A DNA stretch of 10,798 nt from Nitrospinota bacterium (lineage in GTDB: Bacteria > JADFOP01): NCBI GenBank assembly GCA_022562795.1, contig JADFOP010000027.1, positions 16,924-27,721 of the forward strand, read 5' to 3'. Position 1 is the first letter of the stretch, and each line of letters starts with the position of its first letter. This document shows positions 1 through 8,642 of the stretch, piece by piece. The notes below the pieces were generated by a model that saw nothing but the letters and a program-made list of their open reading frames with translations, did no database searches and was not told the origin of the DNA. The translations under genes and the position numbers were made by a program.

Positions 1-27
1 GGGCTCGGGGCGAAGCCCCGACTGATC
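1..27 (+). repeat. Spacer direct repeat, copy 1 (hairpin-bearing)
   Basis: This 27-nt sequence is identical to 105-131. Its core is a 7-bp stem, TCGGGGC/GCCCCGA, closed by a GAA loop, so it contains GCGAAGC, a motif known to form an unusually stable mini-hairpin in DNA. It ends in GACTGATC. It starts exactly at the window edge, so further copies or a longer unit may lie upstream. After the shared GATC this copy continues AACTG, whereas copy 2 continues TTTGACAACTG, so this copy lacks the boxA-like core. Confidence 0.85.
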
Positions 28-36
28 AACTGCTCA

Positions 37-56
37 GGGCGCGCACATGCGCGCCC
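37..56 (+). repeat. Strong inverted repeat / hairpin in spacer
   Basis: GGGCGCGCA (37-45) and TGCGCGCCC (48-56) are perfect reverse complements separated by CA. In practice this gives an 8-bp GC-only stem with an ACAT loop. No T-run follows, so it does not look like an intrinsic terminator. It sits between the two copies of the 27-nt repeat and is probably a structural element of the precursor rRNA. Confidence 0.7.
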
Positions 57-104
57 CGCGGGCGCGGAGTGGGGCAATTGGGGTCCCCGCGAAGCGGCCG
101 CGTG

Positions 105-131
105 GGGCTCGGGGCGAAGCCCCGACTGATC
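105..131 (+). repeat. Spacer direct repeat, copy 2 (hairpin-bearing)
   Basis: This is an exact second copy of 1-27, offset by 104 nt, with the same TCGGGGC-GAA-GCCCCGA hairpin. It directly abuts the boxA-like element and the 5' arm of the 23S processing stem, so in the transcript the hairpin would sit next to the RNase III substrate. Duplication inside an rRNA spacer is the simplest explanation. Any function in folding or processing is inference. Confidence 0.85.
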
Positions 132-138
132 TTTGACA
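127..138 (+). promoter_or_regulatory. boxA-like antitermination element
   Basis: TGATCTTTGACA matches 10 of 12 bases of the classical rRNA boxA, TGCTCTTTAACA. A boxA shortly before the 23S is common in bacterial rRNA operons, where NusB/NusE (S10) loading reduces premature termination. The last eight bases (131-138) are also part of the 5' arm of the 23S processing stem. The assignment rests on sequence similarity and position. Confidence 0.6.
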
Positions 139-146
139 ACTGAATA
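131..146 (+). other. 23S precursor processing stem, 5' arm
   Basis: CTTTGACAACTGAATA is the exact reverse complement of 3374-3389 beyond the 3' end of the 23S. A flanking T130-G3390 wobble can extend it to 17 pairs. Long stems that bring the two ends of pre-23S rRNA together are the usual RNase III substrates. TCCAGGC (231-237) and GCCTGGA (3345-3351) could pair inside the loop-side extension. Pairing is seen in the sequence; cleavage is inferred. Confidence 0.8.
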
Positions 147-272
147 TCCTGCAAACGGTAGTTTTTCCGACCACAACACACGCAGTGTACCTGTGGTGCT
201 GATGCACTAAGTCCTTCGTTCCTGGGTTCGTCCAGGCGCCAAGCACTGACGGCATCAGTTCCGAGGGTTTAA

Positions 273-3311
<3,039 letters not shown>

Positions 3312-3436
3312 ATCATGGCATCATCATATCTGGATCTCCCGGTTGCCTGGAGGAGCTAGGGAGGCCCGTGTTCTATTCAGTTGTCAAAGGGAGTGTGGAT
3401 CGGCCCGTTTCTTTGAAATTCAGCTCGAAGATCTTT
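3312..3436 (+). other. 23S-5S spacer
   Basis: This 125-nt spacer contains no tRNA. Its main feature is the 3' arm of the 23S processing stem at 3374-3389. TCAAAG (3384-3389) could alternatively pair with CTTTGA (3411-3416), a weaker local competitor to the long stem. CTCCC/GGGAG around 3335-3362 is another possible short stem. I see no gene in it. Confidence 0.85.
3374..3389 (+). other. 23S precursor processing stem, 3' arm
   Basis: TATTCAGTTGTCAAAG is the exact reverse complement of 131-146. It lies 62 nt beyond the mature 23S end. Together the two arms enclose the 23S and would give an RNase III-type double-stranded substrate that releases pre-23S from the primary transcript. Confidence 0.8.
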
Positions 3437-3552
3437 TCCGGTGGCGATAGCGGCGGGGATACACCCGTTCCCATTTCGAACACGGAAGTTAAGCCCGCCA
3501 GCGCCGATGGTACTGCCTGGGAGACTGGGTGGGAGAGTAGGACGCTGCCGGA
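3437..3552 (+). rRNA. rrf: 5S ribosomal RNA
   Basis: The 116-nt sequence has the standard 5S layout. TCCGGTGGC at the 5' end pairs with GCTGCCGGA at the 3' end (two G-U wobbles), which sets both boundaries. Inside are CCCGTTCCCATTTCGAACAC (loops B/C region), GGAAGTTAAGCCCGCCAGCG and CCGATGGTACTGC, then GGGAGAGTAGGACGC before the closing stem. It is the last RNA of this operon in the window. Confidence 0.97.
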
Positions 3553-3559
3553 TTTTTTT
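3541..3559 (+). terminator. Possible rRNA operon terminator at 5S end
   Basis: The GC-rich 3' strand of the 5S closing stem runs directly into seven T residues (3553-3559), which could act as a Rho-independent terminator. A second hairpin just downstream, AAGGGAGC-CCA-GCTCCTT with one bulged G (3567-3584), has no T-run. Because the only hairpin in front of the T-run is the 5S itself, termination strength is uncertain and some readthrough toward yebC is possible. Confidence 0.4.
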
Positions 3560-3637
3560 ATCCAGAAAGGGAGCCCAGCTCCTTAACCAACATCGCCGCG
3601 CAACTTTGACGCCCTCCCCCCTCTTCGCCCTTCCCCC

Positions 3638-3666
3638 TTGCCAATTGAAGCGTCCTGTGATAGATA
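3638..3666 (+). promoter_or_regulatory. Candidate promoter for the yebC-ruvCAB cluster
   Basis: TTGCCA (5 of 6 to the -35 consensus), a 17-nt spacer and TAGATA (3 of 6 to the -10) lie about 100 nt before yebC. A second candidate -10, TAAAAT at 3687-3692 (5 of 6), has no convincing -35. The whole 3553-3763 gap otherwise holds only the T-run and hairpin after the 5S and a C-rich stretch around 3612-3637. A promoter here is plausible but weakly supported. Confidence 0.35.
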
Positions 3667-3763
3667 ACGGTAGGCGTTTCAATGGTTAAAATGTAGATGG
3701 GCAGCCTCCCTCACCTCCAAAAGCCAAGCCCGCCCGACCGTCCCAGGGCATGAGAGGGCACCT

Positions 3764-4513
3764 ATGTCTGGACATTCCAAGTGGCACTCCATTCGGCATA
3801 AAAAGGCCGTGGTTGATGCCAAGCGGGGCAAGCAGTTCGCCAAGTTGATTAAGGAGATTACGGTGGCAGCCCGCCTAGGCGGCGGCGACACCGACGCCAA
3901 CCCACGCCTTAGGACTGCAATCACATCGGCCAAGGCCATGAACATGCCTGCCGATAATATCAAGCGGTCAATCCAGCGTGGAACGGGTGAGCTTGAAGGG
4001 GTCCAATACGAGGAGGTCGTCTACGAGGGTTACGGCCCGGGCGGGGTCGCGGTTTTCGTCGAAGCGCTTACCGACAACAAGAACCGCACCGTGGCGGAGC
4101 TCAGGCACGTCTTTACCAAACACGGCGGCAACCTCTCAGAGCCCGGGAGTGTGGCGTGGATGTTCTCCAAGAAGGGAATTTTCATGGTGGAGGAGGAGGC
4201 GGTCGGGGAAGATCGCCTCATGGAGGTCGCCCTCGAGGCGGGAGCAGACGATATCTCCCTGGACGAGGGCGCCTACGAGGTGACCTGCCCGTGGGAGCTA
4301 TTCGCCAGCCTTAGAGAAGCGCTCGGGGATGCCGACATCCCGACGACCCTGGCCGAAGTTATCCAGGCGCCCCAGAGCACTATCAAGCTCGAAGGGAGCG
4401 AGGGCCAACAGGTCCTCCGCCTCATGGAAGGGCTGGAGGACCACGACGACGTCCAGAACGTCTCGGCGAACTTCGACATACCCGCCGAGGTCATGGAGGA
4501 GGTGGGTGCCTAA
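3764..4513 (+). CDS. yebC: YebC/TACO1-family translation factor
   Basis: A 249-residue protein, close to the usual family length (E. coli 246). It begins with the diagnostic MSGHSKWHSIRHKK block and has KRGKQFAKLIKEI near residue 20, the MNMPADNIKRSI block at about 65-76, and YEGYGPGGVAV near 87-97. The acidic C-terminal half fits domains II and III. The family was long annotated as transcriptional regulators; more recent work on bacterial YebC and mitochondrial TACO1 points to ribosome-associated action that helps translation through proline-rich stretches. The ATG is supported by GAGAGG (3752-3757), six bases upstream. It is the first gene of the cluster, and its 3' end contains the ribosome-binding site and start of ruvC. 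Function is assigned by family; its genomic link with ruvC is widespread in bacteria. Confidence 0.96.
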   Translation: MSGHSKWHSIRHKKAVVDAKRGKQFAKLIKEITVAARLGGGDTDANPRLRTAITSAKAMNMPADNIKRSIQRGTGELEGVQYEEVVYEGYGPGGVAVFVEALTDNKNRTVAELRHVFTKHGGNLSEPGSVAWMFSKKGIFMVEEEAVGEDRLMEVALEAGADDISLDEGAYEVTCPWELFASLREALGDADIPTTLAEVIQAPQSTIKLEGSEGQQVLRLMEGLEDHDDVQNVSANFDIPAEVMEEVGA

Positions 4514-5021
4514 GCACTCGGGCGTTCGGGTTATAGGGATCGACCCTGGGACCCAGGCCACCGGCTACGGCGTCGTCGAAGCCGACGGCCGGACTCTCGC
4601 CGCCATCGCCTGGGGAGTCGTCCGAGGCCCCGCCCGCGCCCCCCTGGCCGAGCGCCTCAAAGCGATGAGCGACGGACTCCGCGAGGCCATCGCCACATAC
4701 CAGCCCGACGTTGTCGCCGTCGAGGACACCTTCTACGCGCAAAACGTCAAATCCGCCCTGGCCCTCGGCCAGGCCCGCGGAGTGGCGCTTGTGGCGGCGG
4801 CGGATGCGGGCCTCGAGGTGGTGACCTACCCGGCCCGGACCGTTAAGCAGGCCATCGTGGGTTACGGGGGGGCGGAGAAAGACCAAGTCCAGTCAATGGT
4901 GGCCCGTCTTCTGGGGCTCGGCGAGCCTCCTCAACCATACGATGCCGCCGACGCCCTCGCTGTTGCCATCTGCCATTGCCACACATCCACGACGCAGGCC
5001 CGCCTTAGGGCCGCTCAATGA
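4506..5021 (+). CDS. ruvC: Holliday junction endonuclease RuvC
   Basis: The product is 171 residues, almost the same as E. coli RuvC (173). RuvC cuts Holliday junctions after branch migration by RuvAB. The four-carboxylate active site is intact: D13 in VIGIDPGTQATGYG, E73 in VAVEDTFYAQN, and D146 and D149 in YDAADALAVAICH. The start is best read as GTG at 4506, giving VPKHSGVRVIGIDPG. GGAGGAGG at 4495-4502 precedes it, and no ATG or other good start lies between it and the first catalytic strand. The gene overlaps the yebC stop by eight bases, which implies translational coupling. The reading frame is open farther upstream inside yebC, but that extension is yebC in another frame. A run of seven G at 4866-4872 encodes part of YGGAEK and leaves the frame intact. 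Confidence 0.95.
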   Translation: MPKHSGVRVIGIDPGTQATGYGVVEADGRTLAAIAWGVVRGPARAPLAERLKAMSDGLREAIATYQPDVVAVEDTFYAQNVKSALALGQARGVALVAAADAGLEVVTYPARTVKQAIVGYGGAEKDQVQSMVARLLGLGEPPQPYDAADALAVAICHCHTSTTQARLRAAQ

Positions 5022-5022
5022 C

Positions 5023-5625
5023 ATGATTGCTCAGCTCTCCGGCCGGCTCTCAGTAAAAAGCCCTGAGCGGGCCGTCTTGGACGTAGGCGGCGTCGGATAC
5101 GCCTGCACAATCCCTCTGACGACCTACTACCGCCTGCCCCCCGAAGGCGAGCTGGTCAATCTCCTCGTCTACACGCATGTGCGGGAGGACACCATAGCCC
5201 TCTACGGGTTCTCCACGGCCGAGGAACGGGAGCTCTTCGTGCTCTTGATCGCTGTTAGCAGAATTGGCCCTCGTCTTGCTCGGAACATCCTCTCCGGCCT
5301 CCCCGCAGAGGAGCTAAGGGCGGCCCTTGCGGGGGGGGATGCGGAGCGTTTGTCCCGCATCCCGGGAGTGGGGCTTAAGACCGCCGAGCGGATGATCGTG
5401 GAGCTGAAGGACAAGGCGGCGTTGGCCGAGAGCGCCGCGGCCCCGGATGATGGTCATCCACCTGTGGACGACACCGTATCGGGCGATTGTCTCTCCGCCC
5501 TCGTTAACCTCGGCTACCGAAGAGCCGAGGCGGCCCGCGCGGTTGAGGCCGCCCGGTCCGAGGTGGGCGCCGAGGCCCCCTTCGAGGCGCTCCTGAAAAG
5601 GGCGTTGCAGTCCCTCGTGTTCTGA
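5023..5625 (+). CDS. ruvA: Holliday junction DNA helicase subunit RuvA
   Basis: A 200-residue protein (E. coli 203) that forms tetramers, binds the four-way junction and loads RuvB. Domain I, an OB fold, covers about residues 1-63 and begins [26 protein letters not shown]. Domain II (about 64-131) carries two helix-hairpin-helix motifs: [14 protein letters not shown] at 78-91 and [19 protein letters not shown] at 113-131. An Ala/Pro/Asp-rich linker leads to the C-terminal RuvB-binding three-helix domain at about 150-200. In the first hairpin R80 (codon AGA, 5260-5262) replaces the usual Gly. The ATG lies one base after the ruvC stop; a longer frame upstream would overlap ruvC and is not family-like. 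AGGG at 5007-5010 is a weak ribosome-binding site, so coupling to ruvC is likely. An eight-G run (5331-5338) encodes AGGD without disturbing the frame. Confidence 0.96.
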   Translation: MIAQLSGRLSVKSPERAVLDVGGVGYACTIPLTTYYRLPPEGELVNLLVYTHVREDTIALYGFSTAEERELFVLLIAVSRIGPRLARNILSGLPAEELRAALAGGDAERLSRIPGVGLKTAERMIVELKDKAALAESAAAPDDGHPPVDDTVSGDCLSALVNLGYRRAEAARAVEAARSEVGAEAPFEALLKRALQSLVF

Positions 5626-5636
5626 GGAGACGGCCC

Positions 5637-6686
5637 ATGCAGAAGCACGACCACCTGCTCACCGGACAGCGCAACATCGACGAAGTCCCCTACGAGATTA
5701 CGCTGAGGCCCCAGAGCTTCGACGATTACATTGGCCAGAGCGGGATCGTGGACAACCTCAAGGTCTTCATCGAGGCCGCCGCTCAAAGGGGCGAAGCCCT
5801 CGACCACGTCCTTCTTTACGGCCCCCCGGGTCTTGGCAAGACGACTCTGGCTCACATAATCGCCCGCGAGAAGGGGGTTCACATCACGGCCACCAGCGGG
5901 CCCGTCCTCGACCGGCCGGGGGACCTCGCCGCCATCATCACCAATCTCGAAGCCAGGGACATTCTCTTCATCGACGAGATTCACCGTCTGCCCAACGTCG
6001 TCGAAGAGATTCTCTACCCGGCCATGGAGGACTACCGGCTCGACATCATCATCGGCCAAGGGCCGGGAGCCAAGACCCTCAAGCTCGAGCTCAAGCCGTT
6101 CACACTCATCGGGGCCACCACGAGGATGGGGCTGCTGACCGGGCCTTTGAGGGACCGCTTCGGGGTGGTCAACCGGCTCGACTTCTACAGCCACGAGGAG
6201 ATCGGGCAGATTCTCTCTCGCTCGGCCCGCATCCTCGAGGTCGAGGTCGAGCCGGGCGGTGAAATCGAAATCGCCCGCCGCAGCCGCCGCAACCCTCGGG
6301 TGGCCAACCTGTTGCTTCGCCGAGTCAGGGACTTCGCCCAAGTCCGCGCCGAGGGGGTCATCACGGCCGAGGTGGCCCGCCAGGCCCTGGTCGCCCTCGA
6401 CGTCGACGAGGCGGGGCTCGATACCATGGACCGAAAGCTCCTGAGAGCCATCGTCGAGCAGTTCGACGGCGGCCCAGTCGGCATCGACACCCTGGCCACA
6501 GCCCTCAGCGAGGAGCGCGACACGCTGGAGGATTCCATCGAGCCATATCTCATCCGGGAGGGTTTCCTCCAGAGAACCTCCCGAGGGCGCCTCGCCACCC
6601 GCCGGGCGTACGAACACTTCGGCCTTGCCGTCCCGGACCGCTTCTCTGCCGAGGCGAGCGAAGGCCGTCAAGCCTCCCTGCTCTGA
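5637..6686 (+). CDS. ruvB: Holliday junction DNA helicase motor RuvB
   Basis: A 349-residue AAA+ ATPase that forms hexameric rings on the arms of the RuvA-bound junction and drives branch migration. Walker A is GPPGLGKT at 62-69; Walker B is DILFIDE at 108-114, followed by IHRL. Sensor 1 is IGATTR at 157-162, and the arginine finger lies in GPLRDRFG at 168-175 (probably R171). Sensor 2 is in [11 protein letters not shown] at 218-228. The C-terminal winged helix covers about 260-335 and ends in [16 protein letters not shown]. The usual SRGTPRIANRLL reads [12 protein letters not shown] here, a conservative departure. GAGGAG (5624-5629) overlaps the ruvA stop and lies seven bases before the ATG. 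The gap from ruvA is 11 nt, so ruvC, ruvA and ruvB form one unit. Confidence 0.97.
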   Translation: MQKHDHLLTGQRNIDEVPYEITLRPQSFDDYIGQSGIVDNLKVFIEAAAQRGEALDHVLLYGPPGLGKTTLAHIIAREKGVHITATSGPVLDRPGDLAAIITNLEARDILFIDEIHRLPNVVEEILYPAMEDYRLDIIIGQGPGAKTLKLELKPFTLIGATTRMGLLTGPLRDRFGVVNRLDFYSHEEIGQILSRSARILEVEVEPGGEIEIARRSRRNPRVANLLLRRVRDFAQVRAEGVITAEVARQALVALDVDEAGLDTMDRKLLRAIVEQFDGGPVGIDTLATALSEERDTLEDSIEPYLIREGFLQRTSRGRLATRRAYEHFGLAVPDRFSAEASEGRQASLL

Positions 6687-6713
6687 GAGCCAAGGGGATG
6701 CCGGGGGGTGAAG

Positions 6714-6929
6714 ATGGAGCACGTCGCCCGCTACCTTATCATCTTCGGCATCGTCTTGGTCGCCCTGGGAGGGGTTCTCTTGCTCGCAGGCAAGCTCCCC
6801 TGGCTCGGACGGCTCCCGGGAGACTTCGCGTTCAAGGGCAAGCGGGTCACCTTCTACTTTCCCCTGACCACCTCCATCATTCTTTCGATCGTGCTGACCG
6901 TCCTGCTCAACCTCTTCTTTAGGCGTTAG
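6714..6929 (+). CDS. DUF2905 two-helix membrane protein
   Basis: A 71-residue protein with two hydrophobic segments, about residues 7-26 and 48-69, joined by a short basic loop containing LPWLGRLPGDFAFKGKRVTFYFPLTTS. That loop and the two-helix layout match the DUF2905 family, small inner-membrane proteins of unknown function often found in operons with ruvB or queA. It lies 27 nt after ruvB and 21 nt before queA, so it is probably cotranscribed. Two starts are possible: GTG at 6708, which adds VK, or ATG at 6714. The ATG is preferred because the G-rich stretch at 6703-6708 then serves as the ribosome-binding site. Family membership is solid; no function should be inferred from the neighbours alone. 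Confidence 0.88.
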   Translation: MEHVARYLIIFGIVLVALGGVLLLAGKLPWLGRLPGDFAFKGKRVTFYFPLTTSIILSIVLTVLLNLFFRR

Positions 6930-6950
6930 AGCAGCCTCTCCTATTCGGCG

Positions 6951-8000
6951 ATGAAGCTCTCCGATTTCGACTACACCCTGCCGCCTGAGCTCATCGCCCA
7001 GAGGCCATTGGGGGAGCGGGACGCCTCCAGGCTGCTCGTGCTCGAGCGGACATCGGGCCGCATCACCCACGCCGGGTTTCTCGACCTTCCGCGCCTCCTC
7101 GAGCCCGGCGACCTCCTTGCGCTCAACGACACCCGGGTCTTCCCGGCCCGCATCTTTGGGCGAAAAGCGCCCACGGGCGGGCGGGTCGAGCTGTTGCTGC
7201 TCGAGGATTTGGGCCAGGAGAGGTGGAGGGCGCTCATCAAGCCCTATGGACGCGTCAGGGCCCCTCAGCGGCTCGCCTTCGCCGACGGGATGGAAGCCGT
7301 TGTGGAAGAGATGCTAGGCGATGGACAGGCGGTGGTCCGCCTCTTCGGCAGAGGGCCTCTCCCGGCGTGGCTCGAGGCCCACGGCCGCACCCCCCTGCCC
7401 CCCTACATCAAGCGTCGCACCGACGAGCCCCTTGAAGAGAAAGAGGACCGGGAGCGCTACCAGACGCTCTTCGCCGCCCGACGGGGAGCGGTGGCGGCCC
7501 CAACGGCGGGGCTTCACTTTACAGAGAGGGTCTTTGAGGGGTTGTCCGACCGAGGGATCGAGTGGGTCGCCATCACGCTCCACGTGGGGCTGGGGACCTT
7601 CCAGCCGGTGGGGGGTGAGAGGCTCGAAGACCACGTCATGGAGGCTGAGCGCTACGAGGTGGGGCGGGAGGCCGCTCAGGCGGTAAGGCGGGCCGCGGCC
7701 GAGGGCCGGAGGGTCATCGCCGTCGGCTCCACCGCCCTTCGCGCCCTGGAGAGCGCGGTGGCAGTTGGGGGGGAGATACGAGCTGAGGGGGTAAAGGGAA
7801 AGACGGCGCTTTACATCTATCCGGGCTACAAGTTCAGAATCGTCGGCGGGCTGCTGACCAACTTTCATCTGCCCCGCTCGACGCTGCTTCTGCTGGTCAG
7901 CGCCTTTGCGGGAAAAGACCGCCTCTTGGCCGCCTACCGGGAGGCTATCGCCCGCCGATACCGGTTCTACAGCTACGGCGATGCGATGCTCATTCTCTAG
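6951..8000 (+). CDS. queA: S-adenosylmethionine:tRNA ribosyltransferase-isomerase QueA
   Basis: This 349-residue enzyme (E. coli 356) transfers and isomerises the ribosyl part of S-adenosylmethionine onto 7-aminomethyl-7-deazaguanine in tRNA. The product is epoxyqueuosine, the next-to-last step to queuosine at anticodon position 34. Family motifs occur in order: DYTLPPELIAQRPLGERDASR at the N terminus, ALNDTRVFPARI at 57-68, GRVELLLLE at 77-85, PPYIKR at 150-155, GAVAAPTAGLHFT at 179-191, HVGLGTFQPV at 211-220, GSTALRALES at 259-268, GLLTNFHLPRSTLLLLVSAFAG at 300-321, and the C-terminal FYSYGDAMLIL. There is no clear ribosome-binding site before the ATG, so expression may depend on coupling to upstream genes. 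tgt, often next to queA, is not in the window. Its stop shares the CTAG tetramer with the convergent HU gene. Confidence 0.96.
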   Translation: MKLSDFDYTLPPELIAQRPLGERDASRLLVLERTSGRITHAGFLDLPRLLEPGDLLALNDTRVFPARIFGRKAPTGGRVELLLLEDLGQERWRALIKPYGRVRAPQRLAFADGMEAVVEEMLGDGQAVVRLFGRGPLPAWLEAHGRTPLPPYIKRRTDEPLEEKEDRERYQTLFAARRGAVAAPTAGLHFTERVFEGLSDRGIEWVAITLHVGLGTFQPVGGERLEDHVMEAERYEVGREAAQAVRRAAAEGRRVIAVGSTALRALESAVAVGGEIRAEGVKGKTALYIYPGYKFRIVGGLLTNFHLPRSTLLLLVSAFAGKDRLLAAYREAIARRYRFYSYGDAMLIL

Positions 8001-8302
8001 TCGGCCTCCTCGACCCCCGGTGTGCGGCCCGAGTTGACGGCCTCCTTGAAATACTTACCCGCCTTGAAGCGCACCACCTTGCGGGCGGGAATCTCGGCCC
8101 CCTGACCCGTCTTCGGGTTCCGGCCGATGCGGGCCGACTTCTGGCGGACCTGGAAGGAACCAAACCGCCTGAGGATGATGGAGTCTCCCTGAGCGAGGCA
8201 TTGCTTCATCAGATGGAGAATGGACTCCACCGCCTCTTCGGCCTTTACCTTAGTCAACCCGGTCCTCTCTGCCACGGTGTTTACGATCTCGATTTTTGTC
8301 AT
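7997..8302 (-). CDS. HU/IHF-family DNA-binding protein
   Basis: A 101-residue nucleoid protein of the HU/IHF family, which dimerises and bends DNA. The N-terminal helical part, MTKIEIVNTVAERTGLTK, is followed by GDSIILRRFGSFQVRQK at 39-55, the DNA-intercalating arm with RNPKTG at 61-66 (Pro63 the wedge residue), and RKVVRFKAGKYFKEAVN at 74-90. FGSFQVR and RKVVRFKAG resemble IHF-alpha-like members of Deltaproteobacteria-type genomes, but HU versus IHF cannot be settled by reading. There is a short extra tail, SGRTPGVEEAD. The start is placed at the internal ATG (MTKIE) because AGGGAG lies six bases upstream; an in-frame TTG 15 bases earlier would add REREM-type residues and destroy that site. 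It is transcribed toward queA. No convincing sigma-70 promoter was found upstream on this strand. Confidence 0.93.
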   Translation of the reverse strand: MTKIEIVNTVAERTGLTKVKAEEAVESILHLMKQCLAQGDSIILRRFGSFQVRQKSARIGRNPKTGQGAEIPARKVVRFKAGKYFKEAVNSGRTPGVEEAD

Positions 8303-8460
8303 CTCCCGCTCCCTCAAAAACGAAGTAGCCTGTAGCTAAATCACGCCACCTGAGTAGACAATAATCCCCGGTTCGATATGGCATCGCTGAAAATGAATAG
8401 CCTACCTTCAGCACATAAAGTTGCGCAGAAACGGTGCGATTTGTTTGTGGTCTGTGTCAC

Positions 8461-8489
8461 TTGGAATAAAACAATCAAGGATTTATACC
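8461..8489 (+). promoter_or_regulatory. Candidate promoter for the aminotransferase gene
   Basis: TTGGAA (4 of 6) and TATACC (4 of 6) are separated by exactly 17 nt, in the AT-rich region and on the right strand for the downstream gene. Transcription would start near 8496, leaving a leader of roughly 150 nt. The match is moderate and unproven, but it is the best candidate seen in this intergenic region. Confidence 0.45.
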
Positions 8490-8538
8490 ATGCCCTGGAA
8501 TGAGTTGGCAACCTTTTTTATCGCCCTTTCATACTTTT

Positions 8539-8556
8539 CTTTTTTGTGAAAAAAAG
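8539..8556 (+). repeat. AT hairpin in aminotransferase leader
   Basis: CTTTTTT and AAAAAAG form a 7-bp inverted repeat around GTGA. It would lie within the proposed leader transcript. Because the stem is almost all A-T and the T-run is inside the stem rather than after it, it is a poor terminator. It may simply be low-complexity intergenic sequence. Confidence 0.4.
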
Positions 8557-8642
8557 CATCTTGCTGGAAGGCAACTACCCTTGAGGGCACCTGAGGCCTT
8601 GTGGTACCATGGGTGTCCGACCACCCTATGGAGTCGGCTGAT

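Larger units (their letters stand above)
1..272 (+). other. 16S-23S internal transcribed spacer (3' part)
   Basis: This stretch leads into the 23S rRNA and carries no protein gene or tRNA that I can fold, so it is read as the downstream part of the 16S-23S spacer, with the 16S presumably before the window. It is rich in secondary structure. There is a 27-nt repeat at both 1-27 and 105-131, a 9-bp perfect stem at 37-45/48-56, and a CCGC-GAA-GCGG hairpin at 87-97. Other local stems are CCTGG/CCAGG at 221-225/232-236 and CTGATGC/GCATCAG at 199-205/252-258. The boxA-like element and the 5' arm of the 23S processing stem lie near 127-146. The identity as spacer is inferred from position and from these signals. 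Confidence 0.85.
8303..8642. other. AT-rich divergent intergenic region
   Basis: This stretch separates the minus-strand HU gene from the plus-strand aminotransferase and is clearly more AT-rich than the surrounding genes. It contains the ribosome-binding site of the HU gene next to 8303, a candidate plus-strand promoter at 8461-8489, and an AT hairpin at 8539-8556. TTGC/GCAA around 8561-8574 is a short possible stem. The open frame on the minus strand through 8483-8695 has no family features and runs into the aminotransferase coding sequence. I see no gene here. Confidence 0.75.

Noticed and set aside
1-131. The spacer repeat as a possible CRISPR array
   Set aside because: Only two copies, separated by 77 nt of structured sequence, in an rRNA spacer and with no cas genes nearby.
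3567-3584. The AAGGGAGC/GCTCCTT hairpin as the rRNA operon terminator
   Set aside because: It has a bulge and no T-run on either strand downstream, so the T-run next to the 5S is the better, though still weak, candidate.
5514-7070. A 518-codon open frame on the minus strand across ruvB
   Set aside because: It is antisense to ruvA, ruvB, DUF2905 and queA, which all have clear family motifs. Its product is low-complexity and rich in Glu, Gly, Asp and Val, as expected of a shadow frame in GC-rich DNA.
7314-7868. A 184-codon minus-strand open frame inside queA
   Set aside because: It is antisense to the conserved QueA core and lacks any family signature.
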